A DNA stretch of 58,729 nucleotides from an uncultured Pseudomonadota bacterium. Lineage in GTDB: Bacteria; Myxococcota_A; Bradymonadia; Bradymonadales; Bradymonadaceae. The stretch's first letter is position 1. Each line of letters begins with the position of its first letter. The notes beneath the pieces are model-generated. The model worked only from the letters and a program-made list of their open reading frames with translations. It did not search any database and had not been told where the DNA came from. This document shows positions 1 to 9,002 of the stretch, in pieces. The stretch is from positions 1-58,729 of the forward strand of contig CATLTV010000007.1 in the NCBI GenBank assembly GCA_950059285.1, read 5' to 3'. The translations under genes were made by a program, and so were the position numbers.

Positions 1-35
1 CCGACCCTTTTTTTCGTTCCTATATATATAAGGTG

Positions 36-2078
36 TCAAAGATCAGGCTCAAACGGTTCCAGGACATCAAACAGGGAGTCGTGCTCGTCGTCCTCGCTTC
101 CAAGGCTCTCCTCTTCCAGAGAGGTGCTCTCCTCGGCAAGCGTGGAGCCTTCCAGAGAGGTGTCCGTGGAGGATGAGAGCGCCCCCTTTGGGTAAGGTTC
201 CATCAATAGATCGTGGTCCTCGGGGAGCAAATGCTCAAGCGTTCTGAGGTGTGAATATGAGAAGGTGAGCTTGACCTTACCATCCAGGAAACTCTGAAAA
301 GCCATCGACCTGTCGCTGTCAAACACATCGCTTGACCATGCCGACAACAGGCCAAGATCCACCATCCTGTCGAAGATATCAGCCAGCGTCTTGCGCAGCC
401 GATTGGTGCGCTGATGCTTCCCTTCAAGGCCGCTCCACTTGTAGAACGTATCCACCGAGATCTCGACGCTCCCGCTGCGATCAAGCTTCGAGATATAGCT
501 CCTGTTGATCAGGGTCCAGTACACGTTAAATGGGATGGAGTCCGACTCATCAAGTTCAAAGGCACGCTCATCAAGCGCCATGAAGGATGGCGCGCCCCCT
601 TCAAGTCGTGGCTTGACCATGTTCCACAGCGCGCCAGCGATCTGCCACGATTGCAACGTTGAGTGCGCAGTGATGCCCTCACTTGTCCCGATCTCCACGC
701 TCAGCTCCTCCTTGCGAGGCTCGATCAGCGGTCCTCGCCAGGCGACCTTGCGGTAGCTCTTGCCATCGTCCTTGATCTCGACGATTTCCCTGTGCAGGAT
801 CACGCGCTCCAGGATGGCGCGAGCGTCCTGCACGCGCTTGCGGTGGCGCTTGTTGTCGGGGTTAAAACCGATGATCTGGCACAGTCGCTTGCCACTTTGC
901 GTGTCCCAGAAGGTGCCCTCGGTGCTGAAGTTGTGGGTGCGGTCACGCATGGCAGCGTTGAAGAACCCTGCCGCGATGCGAGGCAAGTGTACGAACGTGC
1001 TCTCCTCAATTTGAAAGTTCTCCATCGCCTGGATGAGCGCATCGAGCACGGTGGGTGCCTGCGCATCAAGCTGGACCTCGATGAACTGATCAGGGCGCTG
1101 GCTCTGACGGCTGACAAGGCTCTTGTCATAGAACAGGAGGCTTTGCTGTTCATGAAGCTTGCTTGATGCGCCGCTCTCGGGGTGGACCATGCGCGTTTCG
1201 GTCGAGTCCACGGGGAGTTTTTCAAGGTCGGGAGCCGAGACAAAGAAGCTCCCGAGGTTACGCATCTCACGAGGCAGGGAGTAGAGGGGTTGGAGGGGCA
1301 CGGGGGTGGAGTGTTCGCGGAGCTCCACGTGGGTGCGGCTAAAGAGGAGTGACTGGAGCTGGCGAGTGCGGTGCGCGATCTCGGAGCGCTCCTGACGGGC
1401 GATGGTGTAGAGGGTAATGAGTGACGCGGGTCCGAGCATGTATTCGGATGAGCTTGTGAGCGTACGGATGATCGAGGTGCGGACGCGGCTCAGGTATTGT
1501 TCACGAGATACCCTGAAAAACCCAGCCTTTTCAATATCTTTGATGCCCTTCTTTAAGAAGTTTTCACGATCGATTTCATTTTGCAAAAACTCACCTGGAC
1601 GCCACCAGGGTTCGGGGTCACCGAGCTGGAAGCGGTCGCCATCGATGAGCAAGCGACGCCAGCCCGAGAAGAGGTCGACCTGTTCAAGCACCTGTTCCAC
1701 GGCCTGCGCGCGGCGGTCGTGGCTTGATCGTGTGGAGACGCTCAGGGTGCGCAAAAGCTCGATGCGTCCCGAGAGGATATCCTTGTGGAGGTTCTGGGCG
1801 TGCCAGAAGTCGAGCTCCTGTGCGAGGTAGCTCCTCAGGATCAGCATATAATGGGTGTGCTCTTCCTCGCCAAGATCACGACGTGAGGAGGAGGTCTTGC
1901 TTGTGATGGGGAGCGGCGCGTTGGAGAGCAGGATCGTGGTGAGGTCGTCGAGCTTGCGCTGGTAGGTCTTGATGAGCTTGCGTGTGAGCATGGTCAGCGA
2001 GCGTGTGCTGTAGCGAGAGGGAAGCTCTTCATTCTGGCAAGCCAGCTTGATGTAATGTGTGTGGTTGAGGTTGGCCAT
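36..2078 (-). CDS. Large hypothetical protein with acidic C-terminal tail
   Basis: I do not recognise this family. The frame is open back to a TTG at 2294, but no convincing ribosome binding site decides the start; the ATG at 2078 (protein begins MANLNHTHYIK, about 680 residues) is a cautious choice, and ATGs at 2090, 2204 and 2225 are alternatives. The protein is mostly soluble and rich in charged helices, with no signal peptide or membrane segment in the confident part. A segment about 130 residues before the end (WTLINRSYISKLDRSG followed by a basic helix) could be a winged-helix fold, but this is only a structural impression. The last 50 residues are Ser/Glu/Asp-rich and probably disordered. 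It is followed on the same strand by nothing inside the window. Confidence 0.6.
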   Translation of the reverse strand: MANLNHTHYIKLACQNEELPSRYSTRSLTMLTRKLIKTYQRKLDDLTTILLSNAPLPITSKTSSSRRDLGEEEHTHYMLILRSYLAQELDFWHAQNLHKDILSGRIELLRTLSVSTRSSHDRRAQAVEQVLEQVDLFSGWRRLLIDGDRFQLGDPEPWWRPGEFLQNEIDRENFLKKGIKDIEKAGFFRVSREQYLSRVRTSIIRTLTSSSEYMLGPASLITLYTIARQERSEIAHRTRQLQSLLFSRTHVELREHSTPVPLQPLYSLPREMRNLGSFFVSAPDLEKLPVDSTETRMVHPESGASSKLHEQQSLLFYDKSLVSRQSQRPDQFIEVQLDAQAPTVLDALIQAMENFQIEESTFVHLPRIAAGFFNAAMRDRTHNFSTEGTFWDTQSGKRLCQIIGFNPDNKRHRKRVQDARAILERVILHREIVEIKDDGKSYRKVAWRGPLIEPRKEELSVEIGTSEGITAHSTLQSWQIAGALWNMVKPRLEGGAPSFMALDERAFELDESDSIPFNVYWTLINRSYISKLDRSGSVEISVDTFYKWSGLEGKHQRTNRLRKTLADIFDRMVDLGLLSAWSSDVFDSDRSMAFQSFLDGKVKLTFSYSHLRTLEHLLPEDHDLLMEPYPKGALSSSTDTSLEGSTLAEESTSLEEESLGSEDDEHDSLFDVLEPFEPDL

Positions 2079-2411
2079 GATAAACGTCATCCGTGATGAG
2101 TGATAAATCCCGAAAGCCACGGCAGTCCAATCACGCGATGTGGCGTTCGGTGTCAGGACGTTCAAATCAACGCCCCTCCAGGTACTCGATCCTACTGATT
2201 TCATGAGCCAATCTTCAGCAGGCATCAGAGCGCGCGCCACGTTAGCACAGGATAGACCTGTAGGTGTAGCGGGAAAGACAACCAGTTTTATCAAGAATGA
2301 ACATAAATTCTGTTTACATAATACATTCTAAGCGTTGTGCGATGAGTATGTATCCTTTTGAAAGCACAACGTAATTTCAAGGCGTGTCTGTGTTCATATG
2401 TGAGGGTTCGA

Positions 2412-2966
2412 TCATGACAGGTCAGCTTCAGGAGCACGAAAAGCTTTGCTGTAGTAGCCCGAGGGATCAAAGCAACAGACCTTCTTCTTGCCCGAGGAGA
2501 GCATGTCGCAGGCGTCACGCACTCTCTTTTGGCGCGTCTTTTCTTGCTTGGCAGAGACCATCCAGTGAATCCAGTCCACACGAGCAAGTGTGGTGGTGGC
2601 ATCCCATGTGGCCCTGGCCTCGGGGAACTCTTTCAAGGCAAGCGCGAACGCTTCGGGGAGCTCGGGCTCAGGCTCCTGTGCAATGGGGCAGAGTTCAAAC
2701 CGTGCGTCCTCACCGATGCTTGCGCCTGACATGTCCAGCATCTCCTGCGTGACTTTGAGCCAGTGGCTCTTCTGTCCATCAGGCTCAAGCAGCGCCTCGA
2801 AGGCGTGGCCATCAAGGGCGCCTGTGATGGTCGTACGACCACGTCGTGGCAGTGTGGCGCTGACATCTCTGGGGAGCACAATAAACGCTGGAAAATCAAC
2901 CGTGCTGGCTTTTTTGGGCCGAAGAAGGGTCGCTGTAAAGTGTGATGGTGCACGTCGATCGCTCAT
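2412..2966 (-). CDS. DUF1905 / YdeI-OmdA family protein
   Basis: This 184-residue cytoplasmic protein combines two domains that often occur together. Residues about 8-90 resemble DUF1905 (FTATLLRPKKASTVDFPAFI, then a GALDGHAFEALLEPDG stretch), and residues about 110-170 resemble the YdeI/OmpD-associated C-terminal domain (LPEAFALALKE, then WIHWMVSAKQEKTRQKRV). Members are described as affecting bacteriocin sensitivity or envelope stress in a few species, but the molecular activity is not established. The start at 2966 is supported by AGGAG about 8 nt upstream. It stands alone, with an unknown gene in the same orientation downstream and a divergent unknown gene upstream. Confidence 0.8.
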   Translation of the reverse strand: MSDRRAPSHFTATLLRPKKASTVDFPAFIVLPRDVSATLPRRGRTTITGALDGHAFEALLEPDGQKSHWLKVTQEMLDMSGASIGEDARFELCPIAQEPEPELPEAFALALKEFPEARATWDATTTLARVDWIHWMVSAKQEKTRQKRVRDACDMLSSGKKKVCCFDPSGYYSKAFRAPEADLS

Positions 2967-3122
2967 GGATAAGCTCCTGATTTAAAACAGCAAGTAGGGC
3001 AGTATATTTGGGTTCAATGTGTGTGTGCGAATTTGGCGTCATGTCCAGGGATGTAAAGCGTGTATTCTCAGGACGCGTGCGAGAATGTACCATGGTTATC
3101 TCTCATGAGAAGGAGCGTTTTT

Positions 3123-3869
3123 ATGTCCACAGGTCATGCGTTGCCAGATGACTTTCGACAGATGTGCCATGTTGAAGATTATTATCAAGCAGCACGATAC
3201 ATCGTATCAAGGAGTATGTGTGACAGTGAGTTAGAACATTTGTATCGCCATGGTGATGCTCACCTCTCATGTTCAAAATCATGGCACAGGTCCATTGCGC
3301 TTGCTCTGCTCGCCAGAGCTGACAGCTCCATCATACAGTACGCACGACCTGATCCTGCGTTGCATGCCGGGCTGCACGAATACCTTCTTGGCCAGGGCCT
3401 CACCGAGGTGGTTCGCTTTTTTCAGAATGTATGTGCTTACGTGGCGTTTAACAGTGCGGTGAGAACCACAATCGCGCTGGCAATTCAGTGTGATGACAGG
3501 TTGATAAACACGGTGTGCGAGCCCATTCTGTTTCACAAAAACCAGTTACACGTGATCTACTCAGCCTTTGACCCGTCGGTGCTCGATGGCGATCTTGTGG
3601 AGGAGTTATACTACTTCCAGCCCTGTACTGGGATGCTCTCCATACAGAGCACGGCGGCGCCTTGTGTTCTCCATTATATGGTCGTCAATGGAGAGCACGC
3701 AGGCAGGATCGTCATGGTGTATGAAGGCGAGCAGCCTGAATGGATAGAACACTCCTTTGATGAACTTGTTGATGGCGAGATCGCGTTAACGCTGGAGTTT
3801 CTATTTGGCTCGATTCAAACCACAACACTGCCAGATGCCACAAAGCTTTATTTTGAACGTGGAAGATGA
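3123..3869 (+). CDS. Hypothetical protein
   Basis: This 248-residue protein is not recognised. The start at 3123 (MSTGHALPDDF) is chosen over upstream in-frame codons because a strong AAGGAG lies 7 nt before it. There is no signal peptide. The middle carries a hydrophobic stretch around AYVAFNSAVRTTIALAIQ that is too polar for a clear membrane helix. Its 3' end overlaps the 3' end of the convergent AIM24-family gene by 22 nt, so no separate terminator fits between them. That contrasts with most convergent pairs in this window, which are separated by long palindromes. Confidence 0.6.
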   Translation: MSTGHALPDDFRQMCHVEDYYQAARYIVSRSMCDSELEHLYRHGDAHLSCSKSWHRSIALALLARADSSIIQYARPDPALHAGLHEYLLGQGLTEVVRFFQNVCAYVAFNSAVRTTIALAIQCDDRLINTVCEPILFHKNQLHVIYSAFDPSVLDGDLVEELYYFQPCTGMLSIQSTAAPCVLHYMVVNGEHAGRIVMVYEGEQPEWIEHSFDELVDGEIALTLEFLFGSIQTTTLPDATKLYFERGR

Positions 3870-4801
3870 CGCTCAATATTGCGGATCTTGCGAGGAACAG
3901 GGTGTGTCTGGAGCCAGACCGTCATCGGTCCTGTGAGTACGGCAAGCTGCATCTCGAAGATGCCTTGCATCTGGATGTGGGTGCTTTCCTGATGCAAGAC
4001 CTGGAATTGATTGGGATGTCCCACGAATGCAAAGAGGCTCTCGGCGTTGATATTCAGGCGTTCGCCTGCCTGGAGCGTCTTCTTGAACAGAGAGCCCGAG
4101 CTGTGCAAAAAGAGCGTGCCTGTACCATGAAAGTATTGCATGTACTTGAGATAAAAGAAGTTGGCAGAGTAATCAATGATGTTCATCTTGATGTGCTGTC
4201 CTGCCGCAAAGAACGCGCCTGCTCCTGCGTACAGGTGCTCAACCTTCCCCTCGCCCATCTCCACCGGGAAAATTTGCCCTGGTTGTGATGGGCTGAGCGC
4301 GATCTTTCTCTGTGCTGTGTCCTGATTGACATAACCTGCAAAGGTGTGGCCTTCACTGACAAATGAGTGTTGGTAAGCTCTTATAATACTGTCTATAAAC
4401 CCATTCTCGTCTTGTGAAGATAAGAGGTTGTTTGCTGTGGAGATCTGTACGCCTGGCTCCATATATAACATGGAGTCACTCTCGGAATAGCACCACTCGC
4501 CCGGGTCAAGCGCAACCTCCACGTACTGGCTCTCCTCTCCATGAATGATGTAATCAAGCTGACCATCTACATGTGATGAAGGTTGTAATGGAGGAGGTTC
4601 AACATGTTGAGGTTGTTGCAGATAAGGTTTGACCTCTGGTACATCAGCCGCAGGTGTCCACTGTCCAAGTCGCTTTGTATAAAGCCTTGCCTGTTCTGTG
4701 ACCTTGCCAAGCTTGATACCTCGAATGACCTCGGACAGTGGCATTGGACCACGCTGATGACTTCCAAGGTTGACGTACCACTGTTCTGGTTGTGTAGACA
4801 T
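3848..4801 (-). CDS. GYF_2 domain plus AIM24 family protein
   Basis: The 317-residue protein has an N-terminal GYF_2-type domain (residues about 6-58, WYVNLGSHQRGPMPLSEV to LGQWTPAADV) joined by a Pro/Gln-rich linker to an AIM24-family domain (about residues 85-310). The second part shows the Gly-rich beta-strand pattern of the family, for example EPGVQISTANNL, GAGAFFAAGQHIKMN and LNINAESLFAFVGH. The family is named after a yeast mitochondrial protein; the bacterial members are of unknown function. The GYF_2 module usually binds proline-rich peptides or membrane partners. AGGGA lies a little upstream of the ATG. The 3' end overlaps the convergent gene by 22 nt. Confidence 0.85.
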   Translation of the reverse strand: MSTQPEQWYVNLGSHQRGPMPLSEVIRGIKLGKVTEQARLYTKRLGQWTPAADVPEVKPYLQQPQHVEPPPLQPSSHVDGQLDYIIHGEESQYVEVALDPGEWCYSESDSMLYMEPGVQISTANNLLSSQDENGFIDSIIRAYQHSFVSEGHTFAGYVNQDTAQRKIALSPSQPGQIFPVEMGEGKVEHLYAGAGAFFAAGQHIKMNIIDYSANFFYLKYMQYFHGTGTLFLHSSGSLFKKTLQAGERLNINAESLFAFVGHPNQFQVLHQESTHIQMQGIFEMQLAVLTGPMTVWLQTHPVPRKIRNIERHLPRSK

Positions 4802-4911
4802 GATGAATGAATCCCTGAAGAGCTGTAAAAATTGTCGGTGTCTGTCATGTTGGAACGTGGTGATGTGAATAGCTGGGATTTTAAGGCCATGTCAACACGT
4901 TCTAACCACGT

Positions 4912-5793
4912 TTATTCGCCATTTTTCATGGCTGCGTACAGTGCTCTGGCACGTGTATAGAGCGCCTGACAGCGAGGATGTTCCTTGTAGTCTGTGAGCT
5001 CATCTATTTCAGGCTTGCTGGAGGCGTCATAGGTCTGCACGTCGAGGATATGGTCGCCAAGCGTGGTCAGATGCATGCGATAGACCTGTGCAGGAATATC
5101 ACGGATGATGAGCGTGCAATGTTCGGGGTCCTGTGGGTTCAGTATCGTGACCTTGTGGCCAGTGAAGAGCTCGTCCCAGCGCTGGGAGCGCCTGATTGCA
5201 CAGCGCTCAAAGAGCGTGGCTTCCTGGGTGCTTACAAGGTTTATTAGCGCCGCGTCGATGTGTACGCGCAGGGTGAAGGAGCGTGCATCCTGATCGAGCC
5301 CGTAAAAGGTGAGCAGCTCGTGGCACAGGGCGTCAAACAGGTGATCATCAAGGAGCTCCCAGCGAGAGCTGCCATGGTCCCAGGTGAGGTCATACGCGCC
5401 GAGCCAGGGGAACGCATCATTCTTGCCGTTCTTGTACACGCAGAGCGCCGGAAGCAGCGTACCTGGAGGCCTCTTGATGAAGGTGCTGAGTCCCACGCGG
5501 GGTTCGTGGATGCTATACACGCTGTAGTCGATGGCGTCGTAATACTGCATGAGGGCGTCGAAGTCGAGCAGTCTGTAGCGGTACTTGCCGTGTTCATCCG
5601 TGGTGGCGTCTCGCCGCTCAATGACGACCCGTCGTGGCGCTGACGTGTCTGTAGAAATCTCCACGATCTTGCCGTAGCGTTTGCCGGCGATGGCGTTGTG
5701 TTTGCCCGTGCGCCTGACGAGCTGTCCCTGCGTGAGCCACGTGGAGAGGGGTACAGCCGCTTCTTTGGGCCAAGTCCAGCGATGTTTGGGCAT
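4912..5793 (-). CDS. Hypothetical protein
   Basis: This 293-residue protein is not recognised. The start at 5793 (MPKHRWTWPKEAAVP) is preceded by AAAAAGGAG, so upstream in-frame codons at 5853 and below are unlikely. The sequence has a short N-terminal segment that could be a small beta domain (LVRRTGKHNAIAGKRYGKIVEI) and a middle rich in aromatic residues. No signal peptide or membrane helix is seen. It is divergent from the phosphotransferase gene, with 75 bp between the two starts. Confidence 0.6.
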   Translation of the reverse strand: MPKHRWTWPKEAAVPLSTWLTQGQLVRRTGKHNAIAGKRYGKIVEISTDTSAPRRVVIERRDATTDEHGKYRYRLLDFDALMQYYDAIDYSVYSIHEPRVGLSTFIKRPPGTLLPALCVYKNGKNDAFPWLGAYDLTWDHGSSRWELLDDHLFDALCHELLTFYGLDQDARSFTLRVHIDAALINLVSTQEATLFERCAIRRSQRWDELFTGHKVTILNPQDPEHCTLIIRDIPAQVYRMHLTTLGDHILDVQTYDASSKPEIDELTDYKEHPRCQALYTRARALYAAMKNGE

Positions 5794-5868
5794 GGTGTAT
5801 ACGCTCCTTTTTGGTGTACACCATGTGTGCACACAGTGTGGGAGTAGGGTCATTGATAGAGGTTATAT

Positions 5869-6834
5869 ATGATTGATTACGAGCGCAAACACACGCCAGC
5901 AAGGAGCGCGAGTGAGGGCCAGCCCTCACTCGCGCTCCTTGCTGGGCTGCTTGATGAGCCTGTGCAACATATAGACTGGATTCAGGGCGGCTTCTCTGCG
6001 ACGACCTGTGAGGTGGTGATGGAATCTGGAGCAGAGGCCGTGCTCAAGTGGCGGCCTCCCGTAGATCGTCACAAGCTTGCGATGGAGCTTGCGTGCGCAG
6101 ATTTTGCCAATGAGCATGGTGTGAGGACGCCCGAAGTTATCGCGCGAGGAGAGCACTGGATGTTGATGCGTCGCGTGAACGGTGTGCGTGTGGACACCTT
6201 GCTTGAGGATGTATCGATGCGCGCTCACTGGGAGTATGTTGGCAGGGCATGTGCAGAGGTTCTCGTGACACTGCATGACGTAAGTCACTACAACGTATCT
6301 GGATTCTTGAACCCTGATATGAGCATCTGTGAGGAGCTCGGCGGAGCGGGCACAGGGATGGTGCCGCACATGTTGGGGTGGCTTGACTCGCCGCTGATGT
6401 CTACGCGCCTTGATCGAGGTGTGGTGTGTGCATGCCGTGCGTTGATCCATGAGCAGGAGGCGGCGTGGCGATGGCTTGATGAGGATGGGGCGAGGCTGGT
6501 GCACTCGGACTTTAACACGAAGAACCTGATGGCAGAGCATGTGGAGGGAGGTGGATGGCGTGTGACGGTGCTGGACTGGGAGTATGCGTTTGCAGGCAGC
6601 AGGTTCATGGATGTGGGTAATTTTATGCGCTTTGGAGAGGAGCGTCCTGGCGTGGCGCAAGCTTTTGCACAGCATTACGGTACTCACGCCAGGGGGGTGC
6701 CAGGAAACTGGCGAGAGCTGGCGTATTTGTGTGACCTGTGCAGCATGCTCTCGATGATGATGAGGCCAGAGCTCTCGGCGCGTTCTCTCGCGACGGTGGA
6801 GGGCGTGGTGAGGATGATCCTGAGCAAATTTTGA
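5869..6834 (+). CDS. Aminoglycoside-phosphotransferase-fold kinase (APH family)
   Basis: The 321-residue protein has the APH/choline-kinase fold. The catalytic loop is VHSDFNTKNLM (His212, Asp214, Asn219), and the metal-binding motif is VLDWEYA (Asp236). A nucleotide-binding N-lobe runs from about residue 35 (IQGGFSATTCEVV, AVLKWRPP). Substrates in this family range from antibiotics to small metabolites and proteins, and nothing here decides between them. The start is supported by AGAGG 6 nt upstream of the ATG at 5869. Codons 10-26 consist of a perfect 24-bp inverted repeat with a 2-nt loop, which adds residues before the conserved fold. Translation might instead begin at TTG codons just after it. 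Confidence 0.8.
   Translation: MIDYERKHTPARSASEGQPSLALLAGLLDEPVQHIDWIQGGFSATTCEVVMESGAEAVLKWRPPVDRHKLAMELACADFANEHGVRTPEVIARGEHWMLMRRVNGVRVDTLLEDVSMRAHWEYVGRACAEVLVTLHDVSHYNVSGFLNPDMSICEELGGAGTGMVPHMLGWLDSPLMSTRLDRGVVCACRALIHEQEAAWRWLDEDGARLVHSDFNTKNLMAEHVEGGGWRVTVLDWEYAFAGSRFMDVGNFMRFGEERPGVAQAFAQHYGTHARGVPGNWRELAYLCDLCSMLSMMMRPELSARSLATVEGVVRMILSKF
5896..5945. repeat. Perfect 24-bp inverted repeat inside a CDS start
   Basis: Two 24-bp arms are separated by CA (left arm begins CCAGCAAGGAGCGCG). The repeat lies within codons 10-26 of the phosphotransferase gene, not after a gene. An mRNA hairpin here would sit about 27 nt after the start codon. The motif AAGGAGCGCG recurs in the palindrome at 28178-28213. 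Confidence 0.95.
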
Positions 6835-6857
6835 TATTTTGATATTTTAATACCAGG
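6832..6857. repeat. AT-rich GATATTTT tandem, possible half-palindrome
   Basis: Directly after the phosphotransferase stop codon there are three tandem units of the type TGATATTTT, matching one arm of the palindrome at 8782-8855 and of other AT-core palindromes in the window. The complementary arm is missing here, so it may be a decayed copy. Confidence 0.4.
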
Positions 6858-6939
6858 ATATCTTGCCTGTACAAGGTGGCTTGAACCTCGAGGCACTATA
6901 CAACAAGATGCCTGTCAGGACAGAACGCCAGGAGAGACA

Positions 6940-8739
6940 ATGTGTGAATTTCAAGAACTGTTTGGGGAGCTTCGCAGCCTCGTGAACGCGAAAGAACTCG
7001 ATGTCGATGCGATCTGGAAGATTCTGAAGGCGATGGCCAGGGAGTCCCCGGACCGATTCAAGGTGGAGGTCGTCGAGGGATACCTCCCTGCCTTCATCGC
7101 CCGTCTTCCTGGACCACTTCATCGGTGCACGTCTCTGGAGGAGCTGGAGAGGGTTGGCTTACGCCTTCCTTTGCCTGTGTTTTCGCTTTACCTCAAAAAC
7201 ACTAGTGTAGGAGAGGAAGGAGTCAGGGCGTTGGTCAGGTCTCCCCATCTGAGTCATGTTACTGAACTGGACCTTTCATCCAATAAGATAGGGACCAAGG
7301 GAATCAGGGCGTTGGCCAAGTCTCCCCATGTGTACAACCTCACCAAACTTCATCTTGGAGAGAATAAAATAGGATCCAGGGGAGTCAAGGCGCTGACGAC
7401 TTCGCCGCATTTGAGCAATCTGACTGAGCTTGGCCTTTCATCTACCAGGACAGGAGCCAGGGGAGCCAAGGCGTTGGCCAGGTCATCGAATCTGCGCGAC
7501 CTCGCCACTCTTGATCTCTCAGCCAACGAGATAAGAGTTAAAGGAGTCAAGGCGCTAGCTGTATCACCGCATTTGCGCAACCTCACCTCGCTTGACCTCT
7601 CAAGGAGCAATTTTGGGTCTCCTGAAGCCGAGGCGCTGGCCAGGTCACCACACCTGAGTAGTCTGACCAGGCTTGATCTTGGCATCAATAAGATAGGTGA
7701 AAGGGGAGCCAGGGCGCTGGCTCATTCGTCCCACCTGAGGAACCTCACCTCGCTTTACCTCGAATACAATGAGATAGAAGACGAAGGAGTCAAAGCCCTG
7801 GCAAATTCACGCCATATGAGCAACCTGACTGAGCTGTACCTTGAATGCAATTGGATAGGGGACGAGGGAGCCAGGGCGCTGGCGAATTCGCCCCATATGA
7901 GGAATCTCACCACTCTTGATCTGGAATACAACGAGATAGGTGAAGAAGGTGCACGCGCTCTGGCTCAGTCACCGAACCTGAGGAGCTTGACCACGCTTAT
8001 CCTCAAGGATACTCAGATAGGAGAAGAGGGAGTCAAGGTACTGGCTCAGTCATCGAATCTGAGCAACCTCACCTATCTTGACCTCGGATGGACATCTACA
8101 AGAGAAGAGGGAGTCAAGGCGCTGGCTCATTCGCCGAATCTGAGCAATCTGACTGAGCTTGGCCTCTCCAGAAATCAGATAGGAGACGAAGGGGCCAGTA
8201 TTCTGGTTCAGTCACCGAATCTGAGGAACCTGACCTATCTTGATCTTTCAAGCAATGAGGTAGGATTCAATGGAGTCAAGGCCTTGGTGAAGTCAATCTA
8301 TATGAGGAACCTCACCACACTTGACCTCTCCAGAAATAAGGTGGGACCCAATGGAATCAAAGCGCTGGTCGAGTCACCGAATCTGAGCAACCTGACTATT
8401 CTTGACCTCGAGGTTAATTCTATAGGAGACGAGGGAGCCAGAGCGCTGGCTAATTCGCCTCATATGAGGAACCTCACAAGGCTTAACCTCTATAGTAGTC
8501 ATATAGGTGAAGAGGGAGCCAGGGCGCTGGCCAGGTCACCGAACCTGATGAACCTCACCTCTCTCAACCTTGGAGACAATAAGATAGGAGATGAGGGAGC
8601 CAGGGCGCTGGCAAGTTCACCCCATCTGATCAATCTGACTGCGCTCGACCTCTCGTACAATGAGATAGGAGAAGAGGGCGTCAAGGCGTTGAGGGAGTCA
8701 CCCCATCTGAGGAACCTCACCACGCTTTATGGTCTGTGA
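6940..8739 (+). CDS. LRR family protein, paralog 1 (19 repeats)
   Basis: The 599 residues divide into an 80-residue N-terminal domain (FQELFGELRSLVN to LRLPLPV), 19 leucine-rich repeats of 27 residues, and a 6-residue tail. The repeat consensus is L-x-x-L-x-L-x-x-N-x-I-G-x-E-G-A-x-A-L-A-x-S-P-x-L, close to the ribonuclease-inhibitor class. No signal peptide or membrane segment is present, so a cytoplasmic protein-binding role is likely, by analogy with such LRRs. Three other intact copies and one fragment lie at 17.6-23.4 kb, and this one is 9 kb from them. AGGAG lies about 6 nt before the ATG. The leader contains CAGGACAGAAC, shared with paralog 2. Confidence 0.85.
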   Translation: MCEFQELFGELRSLVNAKELDVDAIWKILKAMARESPDRFKVEVVEGYLPAFIARLPGPLHRCTSLEELERVGLRLPLPVFSLYLKNTSVGEEGVRALVRSPHLSHVTELDLSSNKIGTKGIRALAKSPHVYNLTKLHLGENKIGSRGVKALTTSPHLSNLTELGLSSTRTGARGAKALARSSNLRDLATLDLSANEIRVKGVKALAVSPHLRNLTSLDLSRSNFGSPEAEALARSPHLSSLTRLDLGINKIGERGARALAHSSHLRNLTSLYLEYNEIEDEGVKALANSRHMSNLTELYLECNWIGDEGARALANSPHMRNLTTLDLEYNEIGEEGARALAQSPNLRSLTTLILKDTQIGEEGVKVLAQSSNLSNLTYLDLGWTSTREEGVKALAHSPNLSNLTELGLSRNQIGDEGASILVQSPNLRNLTYLDLSSNEVGFNGVKALVKSIYMRNLTTLDLSRNKVGPNGIKALVESPNLSNLTILDLEVNSIGDEGARALANSPHMRNLTRLNLYSSHIGEEGARALARSPNLMNLTSLNLGDNKIGDEGARALASSPHLINLTALDLSYNEIGEEGVKALRESPHLRNLTTLYGL

Positions 8740-8781
8740 GAACAGGTGTGTTGGTTTGTGCTCTGGTTTTGAAACCTACTC

Positions 8782-8855
8782 TTGATATTTTGATATTCAG
8801 GTATGGCGATATTTTGATATCAAAATATCGCCATACCTGAATATCAAAATATCAA
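8782..8855. terminator. Perfect 74-bp palindrome after LRR paralog 1
   Basis: The arms are 37 bp with no loop and no mismatch, centred on GATATC between 8818 and 8819. It starts 42 nt after the LRR stop codon. No T-run follows, so a role in termination is inferred from position only. The AT core is shared with several other palindromes in the window. Confidence 0.8.
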
Positions 8856-9002
8856 TGTGAGGACATACATCTGACAGCCAGGGTATTTTGGGTCGACAGG
8901 TGGTGGTGTGCGCCTGTAATGTGGGCCAAAATCTAATAAAACCCGAGCAATGTTCTTATGTTATGGCAGGATTGTTAAATAAAAACAAAGGTTTATCGTA
9001 AA

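Noticed and set aside
1-35. A partial hairpin at the window edge with a T-run
   Set aside because: The arm is cut by the window, so a terminator for the gene ending at 36 cannot be confirmed.
7350-8723. Antisense open frames across LRR genes
   Set aside because: They are reverse-strand shadows of the regular repeat, with no start signals of their own.
7181-8738. Regular 81-bp direct repeats in this and the other LRR genes, resembling a repeat array
   Set aside because: They are in-frame LRR codons without spacers, not CRISPR or a minisatellite in non-coding DNA.
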